Shown piece by piece: positions 31,352 to 40,194 of a stretch of DNA of 64,000 nucleotides (the stretch's first letter is position 1; every line of letters begins with the position of its first letter). The translations under genes were made by a program, and so were the position numbers. This stretch comes from G965233625 sp965233625 (GTDB lineage: Bacteria; Planctomycetota; Planctomycetia; Pirellulales; Pirellulaceae): assembly GCA_965233625.1 (NCBI GenBank), contig OZ247499.1:6200001-6264000 (forward strand), in the 5' to 3' direction. The notes under the pieces were generated by a model. It was not told the DNA's origin, did no database searches, and saw only the letters and a program-made list of their open reading frames with translations.

Positions 31352-32272
31352 CTACAGATTCGCCTCTTTCAGTTCGCCTGCCGTAAACGTGTTGCCGGTG
31401 GATAAATTCACTAGCGTGACAACGGCGGGGCTAAATAGCAGCGGGTCTATCTTGTAGAAATCGTGGTCGTAGCGTGCGAAGATTTCGGCGAACGGCTGCC
31501 CATGATCGTGCGACGCGTTACTAGGAATCTGCGGCGCCAGCGTCTGCAACGCGTCATCTTCACCTTCCACCCACAGCGTGACTTCGCCGCCATAAAGTAC
31601 GGCGTCGTTGGTGCGGCCGATGGCGGCCATGTCGTCCGCAGCGATGGGCGGTAACGGCGCCGAGCCGAAACCGCTGACGACCTTCGAGATGTCGAATTTC
31701 AGTTCATGCATCTTATGCAGCGCCGTCTCAACCGTCCGGGCAACCACCTGTAAAGAACCTGCGATGCTGGCTGTCGGCGCCATCAGCAGGTAAAGCTGCT
31801 CCGGCTGCACGCCACAACTGGCGGCAAGTTCCAGGCAGACCTCTTCCGGCGGCGTCTTGCGGGTTTCCAGCACGCCAACGGCGGCGGGCGGTTGCTCGCG
31901 GCAATTGATTTCGTCAATCAGTTTTTCTTTAGAACCCGCCGCGCGGAACGGTCCGGAACCCATCGCAAAGAACTTCCCGCGGCTGATCTGCCAGCCTGCA
32001 TATTGGGAGCCCATGCAGGCGGCAACGGGATGATCGGTATGAAGGCATACCCGCGGAGAACTGCCGGACTTCTGACCCGCCTGCAAGCGAACATCCGCTA
32101 GACCCGCCAGGCAGGCTTCGGCCATCTTTAGGCCCGCCTGCAGGCCGCCAGGCGTTTTCGCACCGCAGTCGATAACCGTCACGCCCGCGACCTGCTGCGC
32201 TGAAATGCGAAGCTGGTCTGCCTGCGACAGCATCTGCTGACAAATTTCGACGGCGGCGGCGTTTAACTGCAT
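31352..32272 (-). CDS. mch: methenyltetrahydromethanopterin cyclohydrolase
   Basis: The 306-residue enzyme interconverts methenyl- and formyl-tetrahydromethanopterin. The ATG at 32272 starts MQLNAAAVEICQQML; the ORF extends further but that part overlaps the divergent promoter region. Family features are VIDCGAKTPGGLQAGLKMAEACLAGLADV, HTDHPVAACMGSQYAGWQIS, FFAMGSGPFRA, ETRKTPPEEV and GRTNDAVLYGGEVTLWVEGEDD. In planctomycetes this pathway handles formaldehyde or C1 oxidation. The MfnB-like gene at the window start belongs to the cofactor side of the same system. Divergent from a DtxR/MntR-type regulator. Confidence 0.93.
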   Translation of the reverse strand: MQLNAAAVEICQQMLSQADQLRISAQQVAGVTVIDCGAKTPGGLQAGLKMAEACLAGLADVRLQAGQKSGSSPRVCLHTDHPVAACMGSQYAGWQISRGKFFAMGSGPFRAAGSKEKLIDEINCREQPPAAVGVLETRKTPPEEVCLELAASCGVQPEQLYLLMAPTASIAGSLQVVARTVETALHKMHELKFDISKVVSGFGSAPLPPIAADDMAAIGRTNDAVLYGGEVTLWVEGEDDALQTLAPQIPSNASHDHGQPFAEIFARYDHDFYKIDPLLFSPAVVTLVNLSTGNTFTAGELKEANL

Positions 32273-32366
32273 GGCGTTATCCCTGGTTGTTGTCGCATAG
32301 CATCTGCAACGCAATTGGATGTCTCCCCGGCATCGCCTACAATATGGCGCTTCCCGGAGGACGACG

Positions 32367-33047
32367 ATGACGACGTTGACCATTGAAAACTACCTGAAAA
32401 CCATCTATCAGTTAACCGCCCGTATGGACGATGGGTTGGCGTCCACCGGCGCGATCGCCGCTGCGCTGGATGTTTCGCCCGGTACGGTCACCAGCATGCT
32501 GAAGACGTTGTCAGACGCCAACTTCGCCGAGTATCTGCCCTACGAGGGCGTGCGTCTGCGGCCTGCCGGCAAAGAACTCGCGCTGCGTATCCTGCGGCGG
32601 CACCGGCTGATTGAACTGTTTCTGGTCAACACGCTGGAGCTAAGCTGGGATCAGGTGCACGAAGAAGCAGAGAATATGGAACACGCCATGAGCGATCTGC
32701 TGATCGACCGCATCGCCACGTTTCTGGGCGATCCGCAATACGATCCGCACGGCGACCCGATCCCCGCCGCCGATGGTTCCATGCCGCCCGCCAGCCAGGC
32801 GCCGCTGGACGAAGCCGAAGATGGTCAGCAGTTCCGCATCGCACGCGTTCTGGACCAGTCGCCGCAGTTCCTGCGGTATCTAAGCGACGCAGGGATTCAC
32901 CCCGGAGTAGAAGGCGCCGTCGCCAGCAACTGCGGCGAAACAGGCGTCGTGTGCATCACCATCGCGGATGAAACAACCTCGCTACCCAAAGAAACCGCCG
33001 CCAAACTGCTGATCGCCACTCCGGCTCCCGCAACACGTAAGCACTAA
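32367..33047 (+). CDS. DtxR/MntR-family metal-dependent transcriptional regulator
   Basis: The start at 32367 is set by CGGAGG 6 nt upstream. The 226-residue protein has the DtxR winged helix-turn-helix (TIENYLKTIYQL ... STGAIAAALDVSPGTVTSMLKTLSDANFAEYLPYEGVRL). The dimerisation/metal-binding region follows (ILRRHRLIELFLVNTLELSWDQVHEEAENMEHAMSD), with the HxxxE and E/H ligand pattern. A C-terminal FeoA/SH3-like domain ends at about 220. Such proteins repress metal uptake genes when Mn2+ or Fe2+ is bound. No transporter gene is adjacent, and mch is divergent across 94 bp. Choice between Mn and Fe is not decided. Confidence 0.9.
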   Translation: MTTLTIENYLKTIYQLTARMDDGLASTGAIAAALDVSPGTVTSMLKTLSDANFAEYLPYEGVRLRPAGKELALRILRRHRLIELFLVNTLELSWDQVHEEAENMEHAMSDLLIDRIATFLGDPQYDPHGDPIPAADGSMPPASQAPLDEAEDGQQFRIARVLDQSPQFLRYLSDAGIHPGVEGAVASNCGETGVVCITIADETTSLPKETAAKLLIATPAPATRKH

Positions 33048-33052
33048 AACCC

Positions 33053-33130
33053 CGTAGGTCAGGCGCCTGCCTGACGATGAAACGGAGTCCACGCCGACCA
33101 CTGTCAGCCGTAGGGCAGGCTCTGCCTGCC
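33053..33130. repeat. composite palindromic intergenic repeat, copy B
   Basis: It starts with the same 50 nt as copy A (14948), with a GTCAGGCGCCTGCCTGAC palindrome and the GAYGAAACGGARTCCAC spacer. It then continues into a different second palindrome, GTAGGGCAGGCTCTGCCTGCC. The rest of the gap to galU (33131-33345) shows only a 6-bp GCTTAC/GTAAGC hairpin. Confidence 0.7.
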
Positions 33131-33345
33131 GCATGACAATTAGCGTCGGTCAAACCTGTAGATTATTCGTCTGCCGGATGCCGGATTTGAAGGCTGTGCA
33201 CATCGTGCGTGATATTGGGATTATGCAGACAAAGCTTACGCCTTTCTGGTTGGGTAAGCCGCAAACTCCACGGAAGCTGTTGGCGGCGGTGTTACGATGG
33301 ACCAACATCGCCTGACAATCCTTTCAAATTCACATGGAATCCACC

Positions 33346-34239
33346 ATGTCTATTGATATCGCCGTTGTGCCCGTTGCCGGGCACGGCACCCGCCTACTAC
33401 CCGCCACCAAAAGCCAGCCCAAAGAGATGCTCTCGGTCGGCCGCAAACCCGTGGTGCAGTACGTGGTGGAAGAACTCGCACTCTCGCAGATGCGGCGCCT
33501 GCTGTTTATCACGTCGCACGGCAAAGCCTCGATCGAACAGCACTTCGACATCGACGAAAATCTAATTACATACCTCCGCGAAACGGGTCGCGAAGAACAG
33601 CTGGCTGATCTGGATTTTGAACGTGCTGAGATCGAATACTTCTACACGCGGCAGCGGCGGCAACTTGGCCTGGGGCATGCCGTGCTTTGTGCGAAACCGC
33701 TGATCGGCGATCAGCCGTTTGTCGTGGCGCTGGGCGATTCCATCATTGGCATGCACGCCCAGTCAGACATTGTGGCGCGGATGGTCAGCGAGTTTGAATC
33801 CACCGGCGCCGACATCGCCGTCGCTTTCGAAGAAGTGCCCGCCGCGGAAGTCGTCCACTATGGCATCGCCGAACCAGCCGGTGAGGCAGGCGATGTTTTC
33901 GAGCTGGCCGACATGATCGAAAAACCCGCCGTTGACGAGGCGCCCAGCAATCTGGCCGTTGCTGCGCGTTACGTTTTCAGCCCGCGTATTTTCGACGCTC
34001 TGGAAAGAACACCGCCCGGCAAAGGCGGAGAGATTCAGTTGACGGACGCCATGCGGATGGTGTTAAGTGAAGGCGGTAAAGGTCTGGGAGTGCGGCTGCG
34101 CGGCGACCAGCGGCGGTTTGATATTGGCAACTTCGAAAGTTACTTTCAGACCTTTGTAGAATTCGCCTTGAACGATCATCAGTACGGCGACCGGATGAAA
34201 GCGTTTGTGCGTGAAATGCTCGAGTGCGAGGAAGACTGA
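33346..34239 (+). CDS. galU: UTP-glucose-1-phosphate uridylyltransferase (GalU)
   Basis: The 297-residue nucleotidyltransferase makes UDP-glucose from UTP and glucose-1-phosphate. Motifs are the Rossmann-like VVPVAGHGTRLLPATKSQPKEMLSVG, KPVVQYVVEEL, GLGHAVLCAKPLIGDQPFVVALGD (metal Asp) and VEYG-type IAEPAGEAG, then IEKP and a C-terminal RRFDIGNFESYFQ. I prefer the ATG at 33346 (GGA 7 nt upstream) to that at 33334. Its TGA overlaps the next gene's ATG. The coupling to a sugar 1-kinase suggests the pair serves UDP-sugar formation, possibly UDP-glucuronate salvage. Confidence 0.92.
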   Translation: MSIDIAVVPVAGHGTRLLPATKSQPKEMLSVGRKPVVQYVVEELALSQMRRLLFITSHGKASIEQHFDIDENLITYLRETGREEQLADLDFERAEIEYFYTRQRRQLGLGHAVLCAKPLIGDQPFVVALGDSIIGMHAQSDIVARMVSEFESTGADIAVAFEEVPAAEVVHYGIAEPAGEAGDVFELADMIEKPAVDEAPSNLAVAARYVFSPRIFDALERTPPGKGGEIQLTDAMRMVLSEGGKGLGVRLRGDQRRFDIGNFESYFQTFVEFALNDHQYGDRMKAFVREMLECEED

Positions 34240-35258
34240 TGCTGATCATCAAACGCCGTGCGTACGCCCGCGCCGGACTGCTGGGGAATCCGTCCGACGG
34301 ATACAACGGCCGCACCATTTCAGCCATTGTCCGCAATTACTTCGCCGAAGTGATTCTGTACGAATGGGAAGATGTGGAGATCGTTCTGAGTCAGAACGAC
34401 AAAAGCCGCTTCAGTTCCATTCAGGACCTGGCCGAAGACGTTGTACAGCACGGCTATTACGGCGGCATCCGGCTGGTCAAAGCCACCATTAAACGCTTTG
34501 TGAATTACTGCAACGAGCGCAACATTCCGTTGCACGACCGCAACTTCAGCATCCGCTACGAAAGCAACATTCCACGGCAGGTGGGCATGGCGGGCAGCAG
34601 TGCGATTATCGTGGCGACGCTCCGCGCGCTCTGCGCCTATTACGATGTAACCATCCCGCCGAACGTCGGCGCCTCGCTGGTGCTGAGTGTAGAATCGGGC
34701 GAACTGGGCATCGCCGCCGGTCTGCAAGACCGTGTGATTCAGATGTATGAAGGCGTGGTCTATATGGATTTCGCCGTGGACCGCATGCACGAGGTGGATA
34801 ACTTTGTGTGCGGTGATTACGAGCCATTGCCGCTGGAAGGTCTGCCGCGGTTGTACGTCGCCTTCGCCCATCAGGCAGGGCAACCGACGGAGATCTTTCA
34901 TAACGATCTACGCAGCCGCTATCACCGTGGCGAAGCCGAAGTGGTTGAAGCCATGTACAAGTTTGCGAACTACGCCGCCGAAGGTAGAGAAGCCATCCGC
35001 AATGGCGATACGGCCGAATTCTCAAGACTGGTGGACGCCAACTTCGATCTTCGTCAGAGCCTGTGTCAGTTGCCACCGCAGCATGTCAACATGGTCCGCA
35101 CCGCGCGTGCCGCCGGCGCCAGTGCGAAGTTCGCAGGATCGGGCGGCGCCATCACCGGCGTGTATCCCAACGAAGCCGCCTACATACGCCTACGGAAAGA
35201 TCTGATGGCTGCCGGCTGCGTGGTGCTCAAGCCCAAGATCGAAGCCTGCGGCTGTTAG
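34239..35258 (+). CDS. GHMP-family sugar kinase (glucuronokinase-like)
   Basis: The 339-residue kinase starts MLIIKRRAYARAGLLGNPSDGYNGRTIS, with the first GHMP motif. It contains the ATP-binding loop NIPRQVGMAGSSAIIVATLRAL and the C-terminal GASAKFAGSGGAITGVY motif. The general shape and ARAGLLGNPSDGYNG match glucuronokinase/sugar-1-kinase branches more than galactokinase, which would have a longer N-terminal galactose signature. It is translationally coupled (TGATG) to galU. A sugar-1-phosphate made here could be uridylylated by the partner. Substrate identity is inferred, not shown. Confidence 0.85.
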   Translation: MLIIKRRAYARAGLLGNPSDGYNGRTISAIVRNYFAEVILYEWEDVEIVLSQNDKSRFSSIQDLAEDVVQHGYYGGIRLVKATIKRFVNYCNERNIPLHDRNFSIRYESNIPRQVGMAGSSAIIVATLRALCAYYDVTIPPNVGASLVLSVESGELGIAAGLQDRVIQMYEGVVYMDFAVDRMHEVDNFVCGDYEPLPLEGLPRLYVAFAHQAGQPTEIFHNDLRSRYHRGEAEVVEAMYKFANYAAEGREAIRNGDTAEFSRLVDANFDLRQSLCQLPPQHVNMVRTARAAGASAKFAGSGGAITGVYPNEAAYIRLRKDLMAAGCVVLKPKIEACGC

Positions 35259-35303
35259 AATGACCGCTTAGCTTCAACAAATCTACTTGCAAGGATGTCC
35301 CTG

Positions 35304-35876
35304 ATGACCGATCCAGACACCAGACGCGTACTCGTCCCGCTGGCCCCCGGTTGCGAAGAGATGGAAGCCGTGACCATCATCGACGTACTGCGTCGAGGCG
35401 GCGCCGAGGTAACCGTCGCCGGACTGGTCGAGGGTGAAATCACCGGCAGCCGTGGTGTACGCATTCAGCCCGACACCACGCTCGACGCAGTTGTTGCGGA
35501 TAACGCAGAAGCTGCCGCGTTCGATATGGTTGCTCTCCCCGGTGGATTGCCGGGCGCCGACCACCTGGCAAGCGACGCCCGCATCGCCACCATTCTGCAC
35601 GCCATGCAAAGCCGCGACGGCTACATCGCCGCCGTCTGCGCCGCCCCCAAAGTCCTAGCCCGCCACGGCCTGCTCAACAACAAGCAGGCCACTGCTTATC
35701 CCGGCGTGCTCGAAGCAGAATCGCACCCCACCATCACCACCGAAGCCGTCACCCGTGACGGCCACATCATCACCGCCCGCTCCGCCGGCGCAGCCATGGA
35801 CTTCGCCCTGACACTGGTCGAAGCACTATTCAGTAAAGAAAAACGCGACGAAGTCGAAAAAGCACTGGTGCGATAA
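35304..35876 (+). CDS. DJ-1/PfpI-family protein
   Basis: The start at 35304 is preceded by AAGGA 8 nt away; the ATG at 35295 is too close to that site. The 190-residue protein has the DJ-1 features: VLVPLAPGCEEMEAVTIIDVLRRGG with the conserved Glu, VALPGGLPGADHLASDARI and the nucleophile elbow IAAVCAAPKVLARHGLL with the reactive Cys. The ITARSAGAAMDFALTLVEAL segment closes the fold. The YajL/DJ-1 branch is linked to oxidative and carbonyl stress. It stands alone after the galU pair. Confidence 0.92.
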   Translation: MTDPDTRRVLVPLAPGCEEMEAVTIIDVLRRGGAEVTVAGLVEGEITGSRGVRIQPDTTLDAVVADNAEAAAFDMVALPGGLPGADHLASDARIATILHAMQSRDGYIAAVCAAPKVLARHGLLNNKQATAYPGVLEAESHPTITTEAVTRDGHIITARSAGAAMDFALTLVEALFSKEKRDEVEKALVR

Positions 35877-35879
35877 TTC

Positions 35880-35903
35880 CGTAGGGCATGCTCCGCATGC
35901 CTT
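35880..35903. repeat. short palindromic repeat, variant core
   Basis: GTAGGGCATGCTCCGCATGCC has the same layout as the other copies but with the palindrome GGCATGCTCCGCATGCC. It lies between two convergent genes. Confidence 0.55.
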
Positions 35904-35931
35904 CCTCAATATGCCCACGCCATCGGAATAA

Positions 35932-36357
35932 TCAGACCTGGTTCGACCGCTTCAGGAGGGACAGACTGCGGCGTTCCCGGAATTCGGCGCCGTCAATAGC
36001 CGCTTCAACCGGCGATCCATCTAACCAGGGGTGACAAACTCGCATCGCTTGTCCAACTCCTTTCACAACAATGCATGCACTCTCTTTGAGTCCGAAGTAA
36101 GGGCCAAGCCGGTACGTTGTATTGGAGTCAGCGAGCACCACTTCTAGGAGCATACCTTCCACTTCGCTGCGAATTCGCCCCCGGTAAGAGAAGTTAACTT
36201 CCCGCCCAACTCCGCTGGAGATGCCAAAACCTACAAGAGATTCTCCATCCAGGAACACGCGGTAACCCCGTTCAAACGCGTCGCGAATCAAGGGAACAAG
36301 CGGTCGTTCAAAGGGACTGTTATCAAGCGTCGTCCAATAGGTTCTTTCCGGTAACAA
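35932..36357 (-). CDS. hypothetical protein, last gene of the selenoprotein operon
   Basis: A 141-residue ORF with a TTG start. It is in the same frame as the preceding large gene and begins five codons after that gene's TAG, with no good ribosome-binding site. The product (WTTLDNSPFERPLVPLIRDAFERGYRVFLDGE... NFSYRGRIRSEVEGMLLEVVLADSNTTYRLGPYFGLKESACIVVKGVG) is soluble with alternating strands and has no family I recognise. Coding statistics look real. It may be translated by re-initiation after the large gene, or as a rare readthrough extension. Function unknown. Confidence 0.6.
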   Translation of the reverse strand: MLPERTYWTTLDNSPFERPLVPLIRDAFERGYRVFLDGESLVGFGISSGVGREVNFSYRGRIRSEVEGMLLEVVLADSNTTYRLGPYFGLKESACIVVKGVGQAMRVCHPWLDGSPVEAAIDGAEFRERRSLSLLKRSNQV

Positions 36358-36369
36358 AGTTTCGCCCCA

Positions 36370-39339
36370 CTATTCTTCCGGCCCAGCCAGACCCGATTCT
36401 TCATCCACTTCCAGCAATTGATCCGCGGCAATGCTGCCAAACTCCTGCACGGCGCCGCTGGGCCATTCGATGCGGATCTGCTGCACCTGGCTTTCACTTC
36501 CCAGGCCGAAGTGCTGCACGCGTGAGAATTGCGAAGCGTAGCCGTCGCCCGCCGTCACGACGCGCGTCTGCCGGCCGGCTTTGCCCGCGATGGTGATGAT
36601 GGCGCCAATGCCGTCGCGGTTGCTCTGCCGGCCGCGTAGCCGCAGCTTCAGCCAGTTGCCTTTCGCCGCGTGATTGACGTAAAACGCAGCCGGCCGCCGG
36701 TAGTTGCTGACGACCATATCCAGATCGCCGTCGTTGTCGAAGTCGGCAATGCCCAAGCCACGCGCATCCGCCAGGCTATCGACACCCAAGGCCGTAGCCG
36801 CTTCGTAGAACTTGCCATTGCCGCGGTTGACTAGCAGCCGGTTGCGTTCATTTCCGTTCCACGAACGGTCGCGGATGAACGCGTCGGAATACAGGTAACC
36901 TTTATCAAACTCACGGGACGACGCGACCGCGCCGCTGTTGAATTCCAGTCACAAATCGTGATTATTTTCGCCGGTGATCCAACCGTCGGTGGCGTAAATA
37001 TCTAGATCGCCATCGTTGTCGATATCCAGAAAACCGCTGCTCCAGTACCAGCCTGCCGGACGGGCGCCCGCATCTTCGGCCATGTTCTTAAACGTACCAT
37101 CGTCCGTCTGCCGCAGCAGCGAATTGCCGGCCAACGCATGATTGCCGATGTTCTGCCACTCATCGCCCATATGCTGCTTCAGATCATCGATCAGCGGGCT
37201 TGTCGTCAACAGACGGCCTTCGCGTGCGAACTTCCAGAGCACACGTTGCACGGTCTGCGGCTGCACGAACCACCGCTGGTTCGAACGGATCGCCGCCACA
37301 TAAAGATCAAGCCGCCCGTCGTTATCGTAGTCACCCCACGATGCACTCATGCTGCCGCCAACGGCCAGGGCGCCCACATCGGCAGCGATGTCGCGGAAGG
37401 TGCCATCGCCCTGATTCTGCAGCAATACGTTGCGGCCGAAGTCGTTGGCAAGATAAAGATCCTGATCCCCGTCGCGGTCATAATCCGCAGCCGCAATCGC
37501 CAGTGTCATACCCACGTCACCGGCGCCGGACTCCCGCGTCACGTTCGTAAACCGCAGCCCGCCGTCATTGCGGAACAACTGGTTCGGCTGTCCGTTACGC
37601 GTATAGAGGAAGGAATCGGGAATCGCCGTTTTCGCATCCAGCAGCCGCCCCAGATAAAGATCCAGATCGCCGTCGTTGTCGTAGTCCAGCAGCGCCGTAG
37701 TCGCCGTTGTTTCAACATTGCCCAAGCCGCCGTTCTCCGCCACCTGTCTGAACTTTCCGCCGGTATTTTCAAACAGGTAGTCTTCGCCATAGAACGCCGC
37801 CAGATACAGATCCTGATCGCCATCGTTATCAAGATCACCGGCAATGGCTGAGTTAACATGTTGCAAGCCGTGCAGCCCAGCTGCTTCGGTCACGTCCGTA
37901 AATGTGCCATCACCGCGATTGCGGTACAGAGCCGGCGCGGCGCCGCTGCAGAAGAAAATATCATCGTGCCCGTCACCGTCATAATCAAACGTCGCCAACC
38001 CGGCGTACGCGTAACGCATGGTCTGGAACCGCAGGTCGCCACCGCCTGTCTGCGGTGTGAAACGCGGATCTTCCGCAATCACAAAGTCCACGCCGCGTTC
38101 TTTTGCCTCGTCGGAAAATAACGGCTCTTCGCGGCGGATCGTCACGCCTTCAACCAGCGACACCGCCCGCGGGCGCCAGCGCTCGTCGTCTCCGCGACGC
38201 AGCGTCATACGGAACATCCCGCTACTGGTGGCGCCACGTGAAACGACTTCAAACCGAATGCGAGCGGTAACCTCGCGTGACGAAGCCACCTCGTCAATCA
38301 GGTGCAGCTTGAAGGCGGCCTGTTTCACTTCCTTCAGCGAGGCACGCCATGTTTCCAAAGCCGTGGCGAATTCACCGGCCGTTTCATCTTCCTGCCAGTT
38401 CAGCACGGAAAAATCATGCGGATGCTTCTGCTTAACAAGCTGCCAGCTCAACTGCGTGCCGGCGGCAAAATCTCGCAGCCCGCGCCGGTCGTTATCCAGG
38501 AAGTCTTTCTTCAATTCATCGCAGCTACGGATGATGCCCACGCCGGTCGCCTGATACTCCGTCGCCGCGCGTTCGATCTTCATCATGTAAGACCACAAGC
38601 CCAGCACGCCCGCCACCACCAGCAGCATGCCGGCAAAGCCCGCCACACGCAGCCGCTGGCGCCAGATATATGTCACTGCCGTTTCAAACCAGTACAGCCT
38701 GACCAGCAGCATAGCGCCGTCTACATACAACACCGCGACCGTTACCCAAGTCGCCGCGTTGACCAGCAACCATCCAGCAGCGGCAGAAACAAAAAACAGC
38801 CCTTCGCGATACGCGGGCGATTGCACAAACATCAGCGCGAACGCGGTTTCCGCCAGCATCGCCACAATCAACGTCGTTAAGAAACGCGTCGCCAACACGT
38901 CGTGCGGTGTGAATCCTTCGCCGCGCTTGCGCAGCGTCAATCGCAAGTAGAACAGCAACGCGATCGTTAACACGTCGTGCGTAATTCCATATGCCGGATG
39001 CCAATGCGCCGCGATATACAGGCAGAATAATTCCGCCAGCCCGCGCACCATCATCCAGCCCCAGAACGCTGCCAGCGCGATGCGAACGCGCCGCTGCAAC
39101 CGCAGATCCATCGCCATGATCGCCGGCAGCACGAACCACGCGCCAATCGCGTACGCCAGCCACAATACCTTCGCCACCGAGATGGCGCCGCCCGCAGCAT
39201 CGGGCAGATTCTGCCGCCAGTAGAACCAGCCCGCCGCCACTGCCAGCAGCAGCAACATAGCCAACACGCACACGCGCAGCACAGTTAGACGCTTGCCGCC
39301 GCCAGACTCAATCGCTGCATCTAACTGCGTTTCAGCCAT
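36370..39339 (-). CDS. membrane-anchored FG-GAP/ASPIC-UnbV protein, predicted selenoprotein (Sec797)
   Basis: The 989-codon gene has one in-frame TGA (36949-36951, codon 797) and ends at TAG 36370. Residues 1-260 hold about six membrane helices. A soluble region follows, then FG-GAP/VCBS repeats (about 425-790) with six calcium-loop motifs such as DYDGDGHDD, DLDNDGDQD and DIDNDGDLD. The TGA comes right after GWITGENNHDL. Beyond it the frame continues for 192 codons with LEFNSGAVASSREF, a seventh motif DFDNDGDLD and a complete ASPIC/UnbV domain (IGAIITIAGK, HFGLGSE, IEWPSGAVQEF). A SECIS-like hairpin lies 13 nt after the TGA and selA is in the window, so I read it as selenocysteine and not a nonsense mutation. 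The start overlaps the desaturase stop. The family is often annotated CRTAC1-like. Reaction unknown. Confidence 0.83.
36918..36935 (-). promoter_or_regulatory. bacterial-type SECIS hairpin
   Basis: On the minus strand GCGGCGC (36935-36929) pairs with GCGTCGT (36924-36918) over 7 bp, with two G-U pairs, around the tetraloop GGTC. The stem starts 13 nt and the loop 20 nt after the TGA. The E. coli fdhF SECIS loop also reads GGUC(U), about 18 nt after its UGA. No bulged U is evident in this stem. Confidence 0.72.
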
Positions 39340-40180
39340 GCGACCGCACTTTCGCAGAAGTCACCGGCTGCACATACAAACGCCACAAGGCGGGCAGCGC
39401 CGAAGGGCACTGCAACTGCGGATCAAGCCGGTGCTCGATCTTCGCATGATACGCCCGCAGCCGGCTCCAATGCATGCCGGGCCGCCGGTGATGCACCGAG
39501 TGCAGCCCATTATTAAGCACCCACCAGTTCAGCCAGCGACCCGTGAAATCGCGGCAGTCGCGGTGTGGATCAGCCGGATCGCAGCCAATGTGCTGCGCAT
39601 GATTGACCGCCAGAATGCACCACTGCGCCACCAGCCAAGGCGCCGCCAGATACCACATCGCACGCCATGGCAGCAGCACTATCGTCACTGCCAGAAGTGG
39701 ATACAACACCAGGCGTTCCAGCCAGATCTGCCGGTGCAAACGTGGCCGCTGCTGTTTCCATTTCCGCAGTTCCCGCCGCTTCGCCGGCGCGTAGCGACAC
39801 AACGCCGCGAGGGGAAACAGCAGCACATCGAACAGCCGCCAGCCCGTATTCACGGTATCCGCCCGCACAAAGTCCTGCGGCTGATTGTTATGGCGGTGAT
39901 GATTTTCGTTGTGCATCGGAATAATCGCCGACGCGGGCAGCCCCGTCGCTAACGAAATGCACACGCCGAAAAACGCGTTCAGCCACCGCGGTTTAAACGT
40001 CGGATGATGTTGATGATTATGGTTCACCACACAGCATAGAAACGCCAGCGGAAAGCTCAGCAGATACACCACCCAATGCTCCACGACACCGCAGACCTGC
40101 AACGACATCACCAGCAACATCAGCCCGATTATGGCGATGCTACGGAGATCTTCGCGGTAGTACAGCAGGTTTTTCATCAA
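39332..40180 (-). CDS. membrane fatty acid desaturase-like di-iron enzyme
   Basis: A 282-residue integral membrane protein with the histidine boxes of the desaturase/hydroxylase superfamily: NHNHQHH (H54, H56, H58, H59), HNENHHRH (H90, H94, H95, H97), NHAQH and the C-terminal GLHSVHHRRPG. Four hydrophobic helices are visible. Such enzymes desaturate or hydroxylate acyl chains or carotenoids using a di-iron centre. It starts 14 nt after the GNAT-like gene and its stop overlaps the next gene's start by 8 nt. Together with the GH3 and Rieske genes it suggests tailoring of a lipid-like product. Confidence 0.9.
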   Translation of the reverse strand: MMKNLLYYREDLRSIAIIGLMLLVMSLQVCGVVEHWVVYLLSFPLAFLCCVVNHNHQHHPTFKPRWLNAFFGVCISLATGLPASAIIPMHNENHHRHNNQPQDFVRADTVNTGWRLFDVLLFPLAALCRYAPAKRRELRKWKQQRPRLHRQIWLERLVLYPLLAVTIVLLPWRAMWYLAAPWLVAQWCILAVNHAQHIGCDPADPHRDCRDFTGRWLNWWVLNNGLHSVHHRRPGMHWSRLRAYHAKIEHRLDPQLQCPSALPALWRLYVQPVTSAKVRSHG

Positions 40181-40194
40181 AGTTCAGCAGTGAC

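Noticed and set aside
33133..33315. 60-codon ORF before galU
   Set aside because: Overlaps repeat-adjacent DNA, weak coding pattern, no start site.
36370..36789. Separate small FG-GAP/ASPIC gene downstream of a truncated one
   Set aside because: It is in the same frame as the upstream ORF, with only a TGA between and coding sequence continuous through it; a selenocysteine codon explains it better than two genes or a pseudogene.
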